From Shewanella canadensis (lineage in GTDB: Bacteria; Pseudomonadota; Gammaproteobacteria; Enterobacterales; Shewanellaceae), in assembly GCF_003966225.1 (NCBI RefSeq), contig NZ_RXNU01000013.1, positions 90,946 to 154,945 of the forward strand: a stretch of DNA of 64,000 nt, written 5' to 3'. Positions 8,568 through 15,727 of this stretch are shown here, one piece after another. The notes beneath the pieces were generated by a model that worked only from the letters and a program-made list of their open reading frames with translations, searched no databases and was not told the origin of the DNA. Made by a program: the position numbers and the translations under genes. Position 1 is the first letter of the stretch. The number at the start of each line of letters is the position of its first letter.

Positions 8568-9337
8568 CTCAATGGCAAAACTCATTTATGGAGGCGCTCG
8601 GTCCGGAAGGCAGTGATGAAGAGTTTCTTTCACTGGTAAATCCCCGTGAGTCAGCCCGATTAGAGATATACCGTAATAACACCCTGCAGGCCTTAAAGGC
8701 GACCTTGATTAAGGCCTTTCCTATCTGTGAGCGGGTTGTCGGCGAGAGTTGTTTCGCTAAGATGGCTCAGGATTACCTTAACGTTAACCCTATGCTGGAG
8801 AGTAATCTTAACCATTATGGTGAAGGTTTCCCCCGGTTTATTGAGGAGATACTTGAAACTAACTCAGCATTTAATGGACTCGAATATCTCCCCGAGCTCG
8901 CTCAACTCGAGTGGCTGCTGCTTAAAAGTTATTATGCTGCGGACGGTCGTTCCTGTCTCGAACTGGCTGAAATAGCAGGGCTTAGCGAACGACAGCAAGA
9001 GAATATCGTTATGATATTGCGCCCCGATATTTTTATCCGAAGTTCAGGTTTTCCTCTATATGAGATCTGGCAGAATCATCAAGAGTGCAATGCTCAAGAG
9101 CACAGTGAACATGTTGAGATTGAGATGCCCCAGGAGCGTTATCATTTCTGTATCTATCGAGATCCCTTTAAACCCAGAGTGGAGCGCATATCCCGCCTCG
9201 GGTATGAGCTGTTAATGGCGTTCGATGCCGAAGAGACCTTAGGGGAGATGACGCAGGCGACTTACGATATGACGCCCCTACCGGAATTCATCGCCAAGGG
9301 CTGGATATGTGGGTTTCGCATGCGAGAGCCAGGGTAG
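8558..9337 (+). CDS. bufC: DUF2063 partner protein, BufC-like
   Basis: A 259-residue protein with the DUF2063 N-terminal domain (about 5-95). The blocks LAQWQNSFMEAL, RLEIYRNNTLQALKATLIKAFPICERVVG and YLNVNPMLESNLNHYGEGFPRFI are typical. Such proteins accompany MNIO enzymes and act as the precursor-recognition partner for modification; the old label of DNA-binding protein is not supported. The C-terminal half is more variable, with the common FCIYRDPFKPRVERIS stretch. It overlaps bufB by 10 nt and abuts the sigma factor gene, so the genes are cotranscribed. Confidence 0.88.
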   Translation: MRLAQWQNSFMEALGPEGSDEEFLSLVNPRESARLEIYRNNTLQALKATLIKAFPICERVVGESCFAKMAQDYLNVNPMLESNLNHYGEGFPRFIEEILETNSAFNGLEYLPELAQLEWLLLKSYYAADGRSCLELAEIAGLSERQQENIVMILRPDIFIRSSGFPLYEIWQNHQECNAQEHSEHVEIEMPQERYHFCIYRDPFKPRVERISRLGYELLMAFDAEETLGEMTQATYDMTPLPEFIAKGWICGFRMREPG

Positions 9338-9823
9338 ATGTTGTCTCGTGAGCAGCTTCAAGGCCTGTATCGTTACTGCTTCTGTTTAACGAGAGAGCGT
9401 GGCGGTGCCGAAGATCTGCTGCAGACGTCGCTGGAGAAATGGATTCGACGGAATAAAGAGGTTGAGTATTCCCATGCCTACATAAGGAAGATCATTCGTA
9501 ATCAATTTGTCGATGATTGCCGTCGCAAACAGAAGGTGGCATTCGAGTCTATCGAAGAGCATGCGCCGATTTTACTCGATGAAACGTCTTTAGAGACATT
9601 GCAGATACAGCATCACCTCATTGAACAAGTGCTTAATTTATTGAACTCTGCCGAACGAGAGGTGCTCTACCTGTGGGCCATCGATGGCTTTAGCGCATCA
9701 GAAATCAGCGAAGATCTTAATCAGCCCCGAGGGACTATTCTGTCCCGTTTACACCGAATAAAGCAAAAGGTTGCCGATGCGAGCGAAGAGCAGAAGAGAC
9801 GTTTGTCCGGGGCGTCATCATGA
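9338..9823 (+). CDS. ECF-type RNA polymerase sigma factor
   Basis: A 161-residue sigma-70 family protein with only regions 2 and 4, as in the extracytoplasmic function class. Region 2 is about residues 5-65 (LYRYCFCLTRERGGAEDLLQ, YIRKIIRNQFVDDCRR). Region 4 is about 95-150 (LLNSAEREVLYLWAIDGFSASEIS, then the recognition helix PRGTILSRLHRIKQK). The ATG follows the bufC stop directly, and the anti-sigma gene overlaps by 4 nt (ATGA). Fourth position in a bufferin operon suggests that it activates this operon in response to an envelope or metal signal, which is inference. Confidence 0.9.
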   Translation: MLSREQLQGLYRYCFCLTRERGGAEDLLQTSLEKWIRRNKEVEYSHAYIRKIIRNQFVDDCRRKQKVAFESIEEHAPILLDETSLETLQIQHHLIEQVLNLLNSAEREVLYLWAIDGFSASEISEDLNQPRGTILSRLHRIKQKVADASEEQKRRLSGASS

Positions 9824-10494
9824 ACAAAAAAATTGATAAGATGGATACCTCATTTAAACAGTCGGCAAAGCAGTTTATCGAGCAGCAGCGTCTCGATGAT
9901 GAAAAACTGACGAAATTTGAGCATTTGCTGTCGGGTCATATGGCAGAGGAGTCACCGGTAGAGTCATCATTCGATAATAGTAAAGGGCAAGTCGAAGATG
10001 TCAGTAACTCAAAGGTGCGCCTGAGATCTTATATGGCTCTGGCAGCCAGCCTTATTTTAATTTTGACCTTGAGCCTCAATTTTTACCCAGAGGAACCCGT
10101 AATGAGTTGGAAGATTGCCGATGAAGTGGCGATGAACCATATCAATATGAAGCCCCTTGAAATCGATTCTCAGAGAATCGAGCCAATACGTGAGTATTTT
10201 ACCGAACTGGATTTTTCAGTTGTGAAGTCTAGCCTATTCTCGAAGCAAAATAACGAGTTGCTCGGCGCCAGATACTGCTCAATTCAAGGTGTTAGCGCGG
10301 CTCAGATCCGTTATCAAACAGATACCGGAAATAAAGTGACGCTTTATGAGGTGGGTTATGATGCAGAGCTTTACGGGGAGCTGCCGCATATTGAGTCTGG
10401 TGAGCAAGCTTTAGAGGTCTATGTAAAAGGGATAAGGGTATTGCTTTGGGTTGAAAAGGGGCTATTAATGGCCGAGGCTCAAAGTATTGATTGA
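9820..10494 (+). CDS. probable membrane-bound anti-sigma factor
   Basis: This 224-residue protein has a single transmembrane segment (about residues 71-89, MALAASLILILTLSLNFY). The N-terminal part of about 65 hydrophilic residues would face the cytoplasm and the C-terminal part of about 130 residues the periplasm. It overlaps the ECF sigma gene by ATGA, the usual arrangement of sigma/anti-sigma pairs. I see no ZAS zinc motif (HxxxCxxC) in the N-terminal part. The periplasmic domain holds a single Cys in ARYCSIQG. The role rests on position and topology. A perfect hairpin covers its stop codon. Confidence 0.7.
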   Translation: MNKKIDKMDTSFKQSAKQFIEQQRLDDEKLTKFEHLLSGHMAEESPVESSFDNSKGQVEDVSNSKVRLRSYMALAASLILILTLSLNFYPEEPVMSWKIADEVAMNHINMKPLEIDSQRIEPIREYFTELDFSVVKSSLFSKQNNELLGARYCSIQGVSAAQIRYQTDTGNKVTLYEVGYDAELYGELPHIESGEQALEVYVKGIRVLLWVEKGLLMAEAQSID

Positions 10495-10500
10495 GCCTCG
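10473..10500 (+). terminator. hairpin over the end of the bufferin operon
   Basis: A perfect 10-bp inverted repeat (CGAGGCTCAA / TTGAGCCTCG) with an 8-base loop spans the stop codon of the anti-sigma gene. There is no T-run after it, so it could be a weak terminator or an mRNA-stabilising 3' hairpin. Confidence 0.5.
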
Positions 10501-10528
10501 CATATCAGGCTGATGTAGAGCGGACTCC

Positions 10529-11527
10529 TCATAGCGGGAAAAATTTTGATTCCAGAGCTTGCCAACGGGGTTCATCGGCGCAATGGGGAACATGATGGAG
10601 CAGATAATTGAGATCGCCTGTGTGTCTTAACTGGCTCAATACCATCATATGTTGTTGCAAGCCGTTACCCCGCTCTTCCCGGTAACCATAGCCGTCGAGA
10701 AAGGCGTGGAATATCCCGGGCTCTCCCTGTGCAAACAGTAGGGCTGGAGAGGCAAACTCAAACAGTGGATCGGGGCAGACGAGGGCGTCACCAAAATCAA
10801 AAATTCCTACGAGTCGATAATGACCCGCATGAGCTGCCACCAGCAGATTTCCCGGATGTAGATCGGTATGGATCAGGTGCATCTCCCCGCTCTTCAAAAA
10901 GATATCGAGTCTGGAGATATGCTGATCCAGATAGGAGGTTAAACACTCAAGCAGGGCGGTGGGAACCTGTTGTTTCTTGCGTTTCTCATAGCAATGCTTT
11001 CTCTGTAACCGAACGAATTCCGGCCAATCCAGTTTTATCTCTGGGATCTCGGCTACATCGAGTCGATGTAGCCGGGCACTGAACTGACCGAGAGCATGGG
11101 CTATCTCCACTTTATTTTCCAAGGTCAGCGTATCTATTACCGATGACAACATTACCCCTTCGAGTTTATCTATGACTAAGTAGAGCCAGTTATCGACCTC
11201 TCCCGAGTAGAGCAATTTAGGTACGGCGATTCCTAAATCTTGACCATTGAGTAATTTGAGGCTGTGATATTCGCTCTGAAACTGGCTGTGCCAGTTTGGT
11301 GCGAGAACCTTAACGATATAAGCTTGCTCTTCGCTTTGCTCAGAGTTCAAAGTTAGCTCAAACACTGGATTTGTGCCTTCGAAGTTCTGAGACACTTGGG
11401 AGACAGTTATGTTGTGCCGGTCTATGATGATATCGAGCAGAGGCTGCCAATCATTGAGCCGCCAGTGGTCGCAAATATCGCAAGCCTCATCATAACTAGG
11501 GTTGCGGGGTAATCTTGTCAATGGCAT
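10529..11527 (-). CDS. APH-family aminoglycoside/choline-kinase-like phosphotransferase
   Basis: A 332-residue protein of the APH fold. Visible motifs are the nucleotide-binding lysine region AYIVKVLAP, the catalytic loop HTDLHPGNLLV (about residues 223-233), and the metal-binding LVGIFDFGDA (about 243-252). Members phosphorylate small molecules with ATP or GTP; the substrate cannot be told. It is a chromosomal single gene with no mobile context, so antibiotic resistance should not be assumed. It converges with the bufferin operon, with only 35 bp between them. Confidence 0.82.
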   Translation of the reverse strand: MPLTRLPRNPSYDEACDICDHWRLNDWQPLLDIIIDRHNITVSQVSQNFEGTNPVFELTLNSEQSEEQAYIVKVLAPNWHSQFQSEYHSLKLLNGQDLGIAVPKLLYSGEVDNWLYLVIDKLEGVMLSSVIDTLTLENKVEIAHALGQFSARLHRLDVAEIPEIKLDWPEFVRLQRKHCYEKRKKQQVPTALLECLTSYLDQHISRLDIFLKSGEMHLIHTDLHPGNLLVAAHAGHYRLVGIFDFGDALVCPDPLFEFASPALLFAQGEPGIFHAFLDGYGYREERGNGLQQHMMVLSQLRHTGDLNYLLHHVPHCADEPRWQALESKFFPL

Positions 11528-11734
11528 CGGGCGTATTCCCTTCTCTTCATTTGTCTATGCTGCTTTAGTGTTTGTGAATAAGTCACGACTTAGAGATCAC
11601 AACATGTAAACCTGATTGTAACATTTGGTGGGGGATTTGTGATTTTGTTGGTGTTAAGGAGGAAAGTGGCTTTAGAGGCTGCTCGTTTAGGTTAGTATGC
11701 GGCGATAATTCTACTTATTTTGATATGGCCTAAT

Positions 11735-12040
11735 ATGAGTTTAATGTTAAAGGTATCGATAGCGGCGGCAGTCCTGTTGACCGTCTCGGGTTGTGCGACT
11801 CAGAATGATTGGGAAGCGGTGGGTGGCTCAAAGGGGGATGCCGTAGTGCGGCTAAGCTATGAGCTTAGGGCCTTAGATAGCCATACTCCTGATGAGAGCG
11901 ATGGGATTAGGTTGGCTAAGCAGCGCTGCGGCTACTGGGGATTTTCCGGTGCTAAGCCGTTCGATGTGGAAACCAAGAGCTGTGCCGATGAGCAATGCCG
12001 CTCTTACATTATCACCAAAGAATATCAGTGCGTTGACTGA
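11735..12040 (+). CDS. YecR-like lipoprotein
   Basis: A 101-residue protein with a lipoprotein signal peptide and lipobox LTVSGC (Cys at about residue 20). The mature part matches the YecR family: VGGSKGDAVVRLSYEL, a helical AKQRCGYWGFSGAKPF block, and a Cys-containing C-terminus SYIITKEYQC. Escherichia coli YecR belongs to the flagellar regulon, but no flagellar gene is nearby here. Start choice is between ATG at 11735 and ATG at 11744; a TTG at 11720 is unlikely. Neither ATG has a strong ribosome site. Confidence 0.75.
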   Translation: MSLMLKVSIAAAVLLTVSGCATQNDWEAVGGSKGDAVVRLSYELRALDSHTPDESDGIRLAKQRCGYWGFSGAKPFDVETKSCADEQCRSYIITKEYQCVD

Positions 12041-12067
12041 TTGATCATTTAAGCCATTGATTGAGCG

Positions 12068-12095
12068 GCGATTAGATAGTGGCTTATCTAATCGC
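12068..12095. terminator. hairpin between convergent genes
   Basis: A perfect 11-bp stem (GCGATTAGATA / TATCTAATCGC) with a 6-base loop lies between the YecR-like gene and moeB, which converge. There is no T-run, so it is a probable but weak bidirectional terminator. Confidence 0.5.
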
Positions 12096-12134
12096 ACCGT
12101 CTCAAGGTTGGTTTCCGGTGGGCTTGCGGACCTG

Positions 12135-12920
12135 CTACTTCTTAGTTTCTTGTTTAGAACAGACTGAACAGTCGGCCTGTTTAGCTATCTTCATCTCGCG
12201 AAACTCCATCGTCATGGCATCGATCATTAAGATGCGACCGATGAGTGGTTTGCCCATATTCGAGATGACCTTAATGGCTTCGGTGGCTTGTAAGCAACCT
12301 ATCATGCCGACGACCGGTGCCAATATCCCTGACTCGACGCAAGTGAGCATTTGTTCACCAAATAACTGGCTGAAGCAGTGGTAGCAAGGGTGCTCACCTT
12401 GATAGTCAAATACTGTGACCGTCCCTTCCATGCGGATGGCGGCGGCGGACACCAAAGGTACCTTGTGAGTAAAGCAGTTTTTATTGAGTTGCTCGCGTAC
12501 CGCCACGTTATCGGTGCAGTCCATTACCAGGCTATGTTTGGCGACTAGCTCATCCAATTCAGGATCGTCGAGCACCGCGTTGATAGTGTCGATCTGAATA
12601 TGGGGGTTGAGCTGGCTTAGGGCCTCTCTTGCCGATTCAACTTTTGGCTGGCCGACATTCTTGTCCTGATGCAATACCTGACGCTGAAGATTAGAGATCT
12701 CAACGGTATCGAAGTCGACGATGGTCATCTGCCCCACGCCCGCAACGGCAAGGTATTGAGTGGCTGCACAGCCAAGACCGCCAGCGCCTATAACCAGAAC
12801 TTTTGCGAGTTTTAGCTTCTCCTGTCCGTCGAAATCCATCGCCTTGATGGAGATCTGTCGACTGTATCTGAGCATCTCACTATCGGACAAAATCTCATCG
12901 GTATCTTGGGTCGAGCTCAT
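12135..12920 (-). CDS. moeB: molybdopterin-synthase adenylyltransferase MoeB
   Basis: A 261-residue ThiF/MoeB/HesA-family enzyme. It has the nucleotide-binding GAGGLGCAATQYLA (about residues 46-59), SNLQRQVLHQ, the DCTDN motif (about 134-138), and two zinc-binding CxxC pairs (CYHC and, near the C-terminus, CSVC). MoeB adenylates the C-terminal glycine of MoaD so that it can be thiocarboxylated for molybdopterin synthesis. It lies 82 bp downstream of moeA on the same strand, so a moeA-moeB operon is likely. The close homologue ThiF is less likely given moeA as neighbour. Confidence 0.92.
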   Translation of the reverse strand: MSSTQDTDEILSDSEMLRYSRQISIKAMDFDGQEKLKLAKVLVIGAGGLGCAATQYLAVAGVGQMTIVDFDTVEISNLQRQVLHQDKNVGQPKVESAREALSQLNPHIQIDTINAVLDDPELDELVAKHSLVMDCTDNVAVREQLNKNCFTHKVPLVSAAAIRMEGTVTVFDYQGEHPCYHCFSQLFGEQMLTCVESGILAPVVGMIGCLQATEAIKVISNMGKPLIGRILMIDAMTMEFREMKIAKQADCSVCSKQETKK

Positions 12921-12971
12921 ATCACTTTATTCCTGAACGAATAATGAAAATTCTTGTGTTAGTACCTATTT

Positions 12972-13005
12972 GCTAAGCACTTATTCTAGCTAAGCAGTTA
13001 TTCTA
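12972..13005. repeat. 17-bp tandem repeat at the end of moeA
   Basis: Two direct copies of GCTAAGCA(C/G)TTATTCTA lie head to tail with one mismatch. The second copy supplies the moeA stop codon (CTA on the plus strand), so the duplication extends from the gene end into the spacer. Confidence 0.7.
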
Positions 13006-14247
13006 GCAAAGTACTGAATTAAAAGGTTCAACCGTGACCATGGTGCCATCGGCGGTGTTGCCCTGTTCCTGACTTAAGATCACGAAACAGTTGGCTAGAC
13101 TCATAGAGGTGAGCATGCCAGAACCTTGGCCACCGGTAATGCAGACTTCGGCTTCACCATTTTCATTACTGCTCAGGATGCCACGCTGATATTCGACGCG
13201 ACCCGGGAATTTACGTAAATTACCCTTGAGCTTTGCTTTTAACTGTAATGGCTTAGATTGAGGCAGGCCCTGCATCTTATTCAAAAGTGGCCAAACGAGT
13301 TTATAGAAGGTCACCATAGAGGAGACCGGGTTACCGGGAAGTCCGCAGAAGATGGCTTTTCCTAAGTGACCAAAGGCGAAAGGCTTGCCTGGTTTGATGG
13401 CCAGTTTCCAGAAGGTGACCTCTCCCTCTTCGTCCAGGATCTGTTTCGTGTAGTCCGCATCACCGACAGACACGCCGCCTGAGGTCAGTACCATGTCGGC
13501 ATTGGCCGAGGCGTTACGAAAAGCATGACGTATCGCTTCCGGGTCGTCTTTAATTACTCCCATGTCGATCCATTCAACATTGGCACGGCTCAATAGACCC
13601 TGAATGCTGTAACGATTGGAGTCGTAAATCTGTCCCGGTGCGAGTTCGGTGCCAACCGGGCGCAATTCATCTCCGGTGGAGAAGAAGGCAACTTTTACCT
13701 GACGGGTGACTCGGAGTTGGTTTGCCCCAATCGTAGCCAGCACTCCCATCTCAGCTGCACCTATCTGAGTACCGGAAACGAGTACCTTGCCGCCGGTTTT
13801 TACCTCTTCGCCACGGTAGCGTACATTGGCACCCTTAGCTTTAGGTGCTTCAATGAAGATTGAATTCTCTTTAGCTTCGACCTTCTCCTGCATCTGCACC
13901 GTGTCGTATCCATCCGGAACAGGCGCTCCGGTCATGATACGAATACAGGTGTTGGCCTTAGGTACCCCTTCAAATGGGTGCCCGGCAAAGGATTGACCTA
14001 TCAGTGTCAGACTTTCATTACCGGCAAGATCGTCGAAACGGAAGGCGTAACCATCCATAGCTGAATTATTAAAAGGAGGAAGATCGATGCTAGAGGCTAA
14101 ATCTTCAGCCAGAACGCGGCCTAAGGCGTGGGAGAGCTGCACAACTTCAGAATCATCTACTGGGTTGACCTGCTTGAGAAGTAGGGCGATCGCTTCATCT
14201 GGATGCATAAGACTTGGTTGAGAACATGGATCTGCTTTACTGGGCAT
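13003..14247 (-). CDS. moeA: molybdopterin molybdenumtransferase MoeA
   Basis: The 414-residue enzyme inserts molybdenum into adenylated molybdopterin in the last step of Moco synthesis. Family motifs are present: LPPFNNSAMDGYAF (about residues 60-73), RIMTGAPVP, the MoCF-domain STGDEL and TSGGVSVGDADY (about 254-265), and FCGLPGNPVSS. The length is normal. It is the first gene of the moeA-moeB pair. Moco supports molybdoenzymes typical of respiratory Shewanella. Confidence 0.95.
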   Translation of the reverse strand: MPSKADPCSQPSLMHPDEAIALLLKQVNPVDDSEVVQLSHALGRVLAEDLASSIDLPPFNNSAMDGYAFRFDDLAGNESLTLIGQSFAGHPFEGVPKANTCIRIMTGAPVPDGYDTVQMQEKVEAKENSIFIEAPKAKGANVRYRGEEVKTGGKVLVSGTQIGAAEMGVLATIGANQLRVTRQVKVAFFSTGDELRPVGTELAPGQIYDSNRYSIQGLLSRANVEWIDMGVIKDDPEAIRHAFRNASANADMVLTSGGVSVGDADYTKQILDEEGEVTFWKLAIKPGKPFAFGHLGKAIFCGLPGNPVSSMVTFYKLVWPLLNKMQGLPQSKPLQLKAKLKGNLRKFPGRVEYQRGILSSNENGEAEVCITGGQGSGMLTSMSLANCFVILSQEQGNTADGTMVTVEPFNSVLC

Positions 14248-14614
14248 CGGGCTACCTTAAGATACGTGAATACAGGCGAATTGAGTAAAAAAGTTGTCGC
14301 TCATTATGCCACGGTGAATCAAGAAGGCCATGATCTCAACTGCAGTTTTTTATCGGTATGAATAAGAATTGTATGAAATTGTTTTTGAGAGGAATACGAC
14401 TGCATCCATGCCGTCGTATATCGAAAGCATTCAACGTTGCATAAAGGGCTTTGCCCTTTGCTTTAAACATCAGTCGCACTACGTGAGCTACTCAGGATTT
14501 CCACTTCTGCTTTGCATTGTCTTAAAAGGGGACAACCATTTCTTCATCAATGCCCTTGAATTGAAAACCCTGAGGGGCTCTGAATTGATTACATATGTAA
14601 TGCAGTTGGTATTC
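14248..14614. other. intergenic region with a hairpin and no convincing gene
   Basis: This stretch separates moeA and the efflux adaptor gene. It contains a hairpin AAAGGGC-TTT-GCCCTTT at about 14443-14459 without a T-run. A plus-strand frame opens across it but has no ribosome site and no recognisable product. The pieces near 14395-14570 look like decayed or repeat DNA, which I cannot assign. Confidence 0.4.
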
Positions 14615-15727
14615 TTAGCCAGCAGTTGCGACCGCCGCTCCCGGGAGGGGCTGAAGCTTAACTTGCTGACCATCCTGTAAGGTTTCGGCGCCACGAATAA
14701 CGACAGTGTCACTATCGGTCAGGTCGCCATTGACGGCAATCCAGTCACCTTCACCATCGCCGAGTTCGACCGGGATCTTCACCGCCTTATTGTCTGTGTC
14801 TATCTTAAACAGGTAGGCCCCCGCCGAGCGAAGTACGATAGCATCCCTTGGCACTAAGGTGGTGAGCTGCTTAGGTGCGATAGGCAGAGCCAGAGAGACG
14901 AGCTCGCCAACACTGAATGCATCTTGCATTTCGATTGGGAGATCGATGCGAGCCTCGAAGGTTTGTGAGCGAATATCCGATACCGGGATCAGGCTGCGTA
15001 TATTGGCGTGAAACTCGCCTTCCGTGTGATAGATATGGAGCTCATCTCCCACCTTTACCCGTCGACTGTGCTTCAGAGGAGCATGTAGTCGTATCTCTAA
15101 GTTGTCGGGATCTGTCATAGCGATGATTGAGACAGAGCGGCTAATATCTTCACCGGCTTGGTGTTTGCGTTCGGTGATGATTCCCGAGAAGGGGGCTTTA
15201 ACTTCGGTGCGGCTAAGATCATCCATGATCATCTTCAGCTTTATCTGTGCAAGTTTAAGGTTAGCTGCTGCCAGATCTCTGTCCGAGCGTGACTTGTCCA
15301 ATTCAGTTTCGGAAGCGCTTTTGCTGGCGATCAATTTTTGCAGGCGTCGATATTCGCGCTCAAGCCGGGTCAGACCGACCTGCTCATACTCTATCTGGGC
15401 TTCCTGTTGTTCTTTTTGTAGTGATAGCCGAGTCTTTTCCAGTGTCGCGACCACCTCTCCCGCCTTGACTCGGGTGCCCGCCTCCTGCACCCACTCCAGT
15501 TTGCCCTCTATGCCTGCGGTTAACTCTGAGCTACTACGGGAGTGTACCGAACCTATGACCATAATTTTAGGTGATAGCGCCCGATTCTCTACCGAAACGA
15601 CACTGACTAAGCTGGGGGGCGTTTCCTCTTTTTTATCACCTTCGGCAGCGATGACTGCGTGGGGGGAGAGCAGTGACAGAGTCAGTGATAATGTGACAAT
15701 CGTTGGGATAAAAGTAAGCAGTTTCAT
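14615..15727 (-). CDS. RND efflux periplasmic adaptor (membrane fusion protein)
   Basis: A 370-residue HlyD/AcrA-type adaptor. It has an N-terminal signal peptide (cleavage near AVIAA, residue 28), a lipoyl-like half (GKLEWVQEAGTRVKAGEVVATLEK) and a coiled-coil hairpin (about 95-165). The second lipoyl half is FSGIITERKHQAGEDI, followed by beta-barrel and membrane-proximal domains. The start is the ATG at 15727, which overlaps the pump stop codon and has GGAG seven bases upstream. It should link the inner-membrane pump to an outer-membrane channel; no TolC-like gene is present here. The substrate is unknown. Confidence 0.9.
   Translation of the reverse strand: MKLLTFIPTIVTLSLTLSLLSPHAVIAAEGDKKEETPPSLVSVVSVENRALSPKIMVIGSVHSRSSSELTAGIEGKLEWVQEAGTRVKAGEVVATLEKTRLSLQKEQQEAQIEYEQVGLTRLEREYRRLQKLIASKSASETELDKSRSDRDLAAANLKLAQIKLKMIMDDLSRTEVKAPFSGIITERKHQAGEDISRSVSIIAMTDPDNLEIRLHAPLKHSRRVKVGDELHIYHTEGEFHANIRSLIPVSDIRSQTFEARIDLPIEMQDAFSVGELVSLALPIAPKQLTTLVPRDAIVLRSAGAYLFKIDTDNKAVKIPVELGDGEGDWIAVNGDLTDSDTVVIRGAETLQDGQQVKLQPLPGAAVATAG

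Noticed and set aside
14369..14680. A plus-strand reading frame of 103 codons in the moeA/adaptor intergenic region.
   Set aside because: No ribosome site, no recognisable product, and its 3' part overlaps the adaptor gene on the other strand. It is likely incidental.
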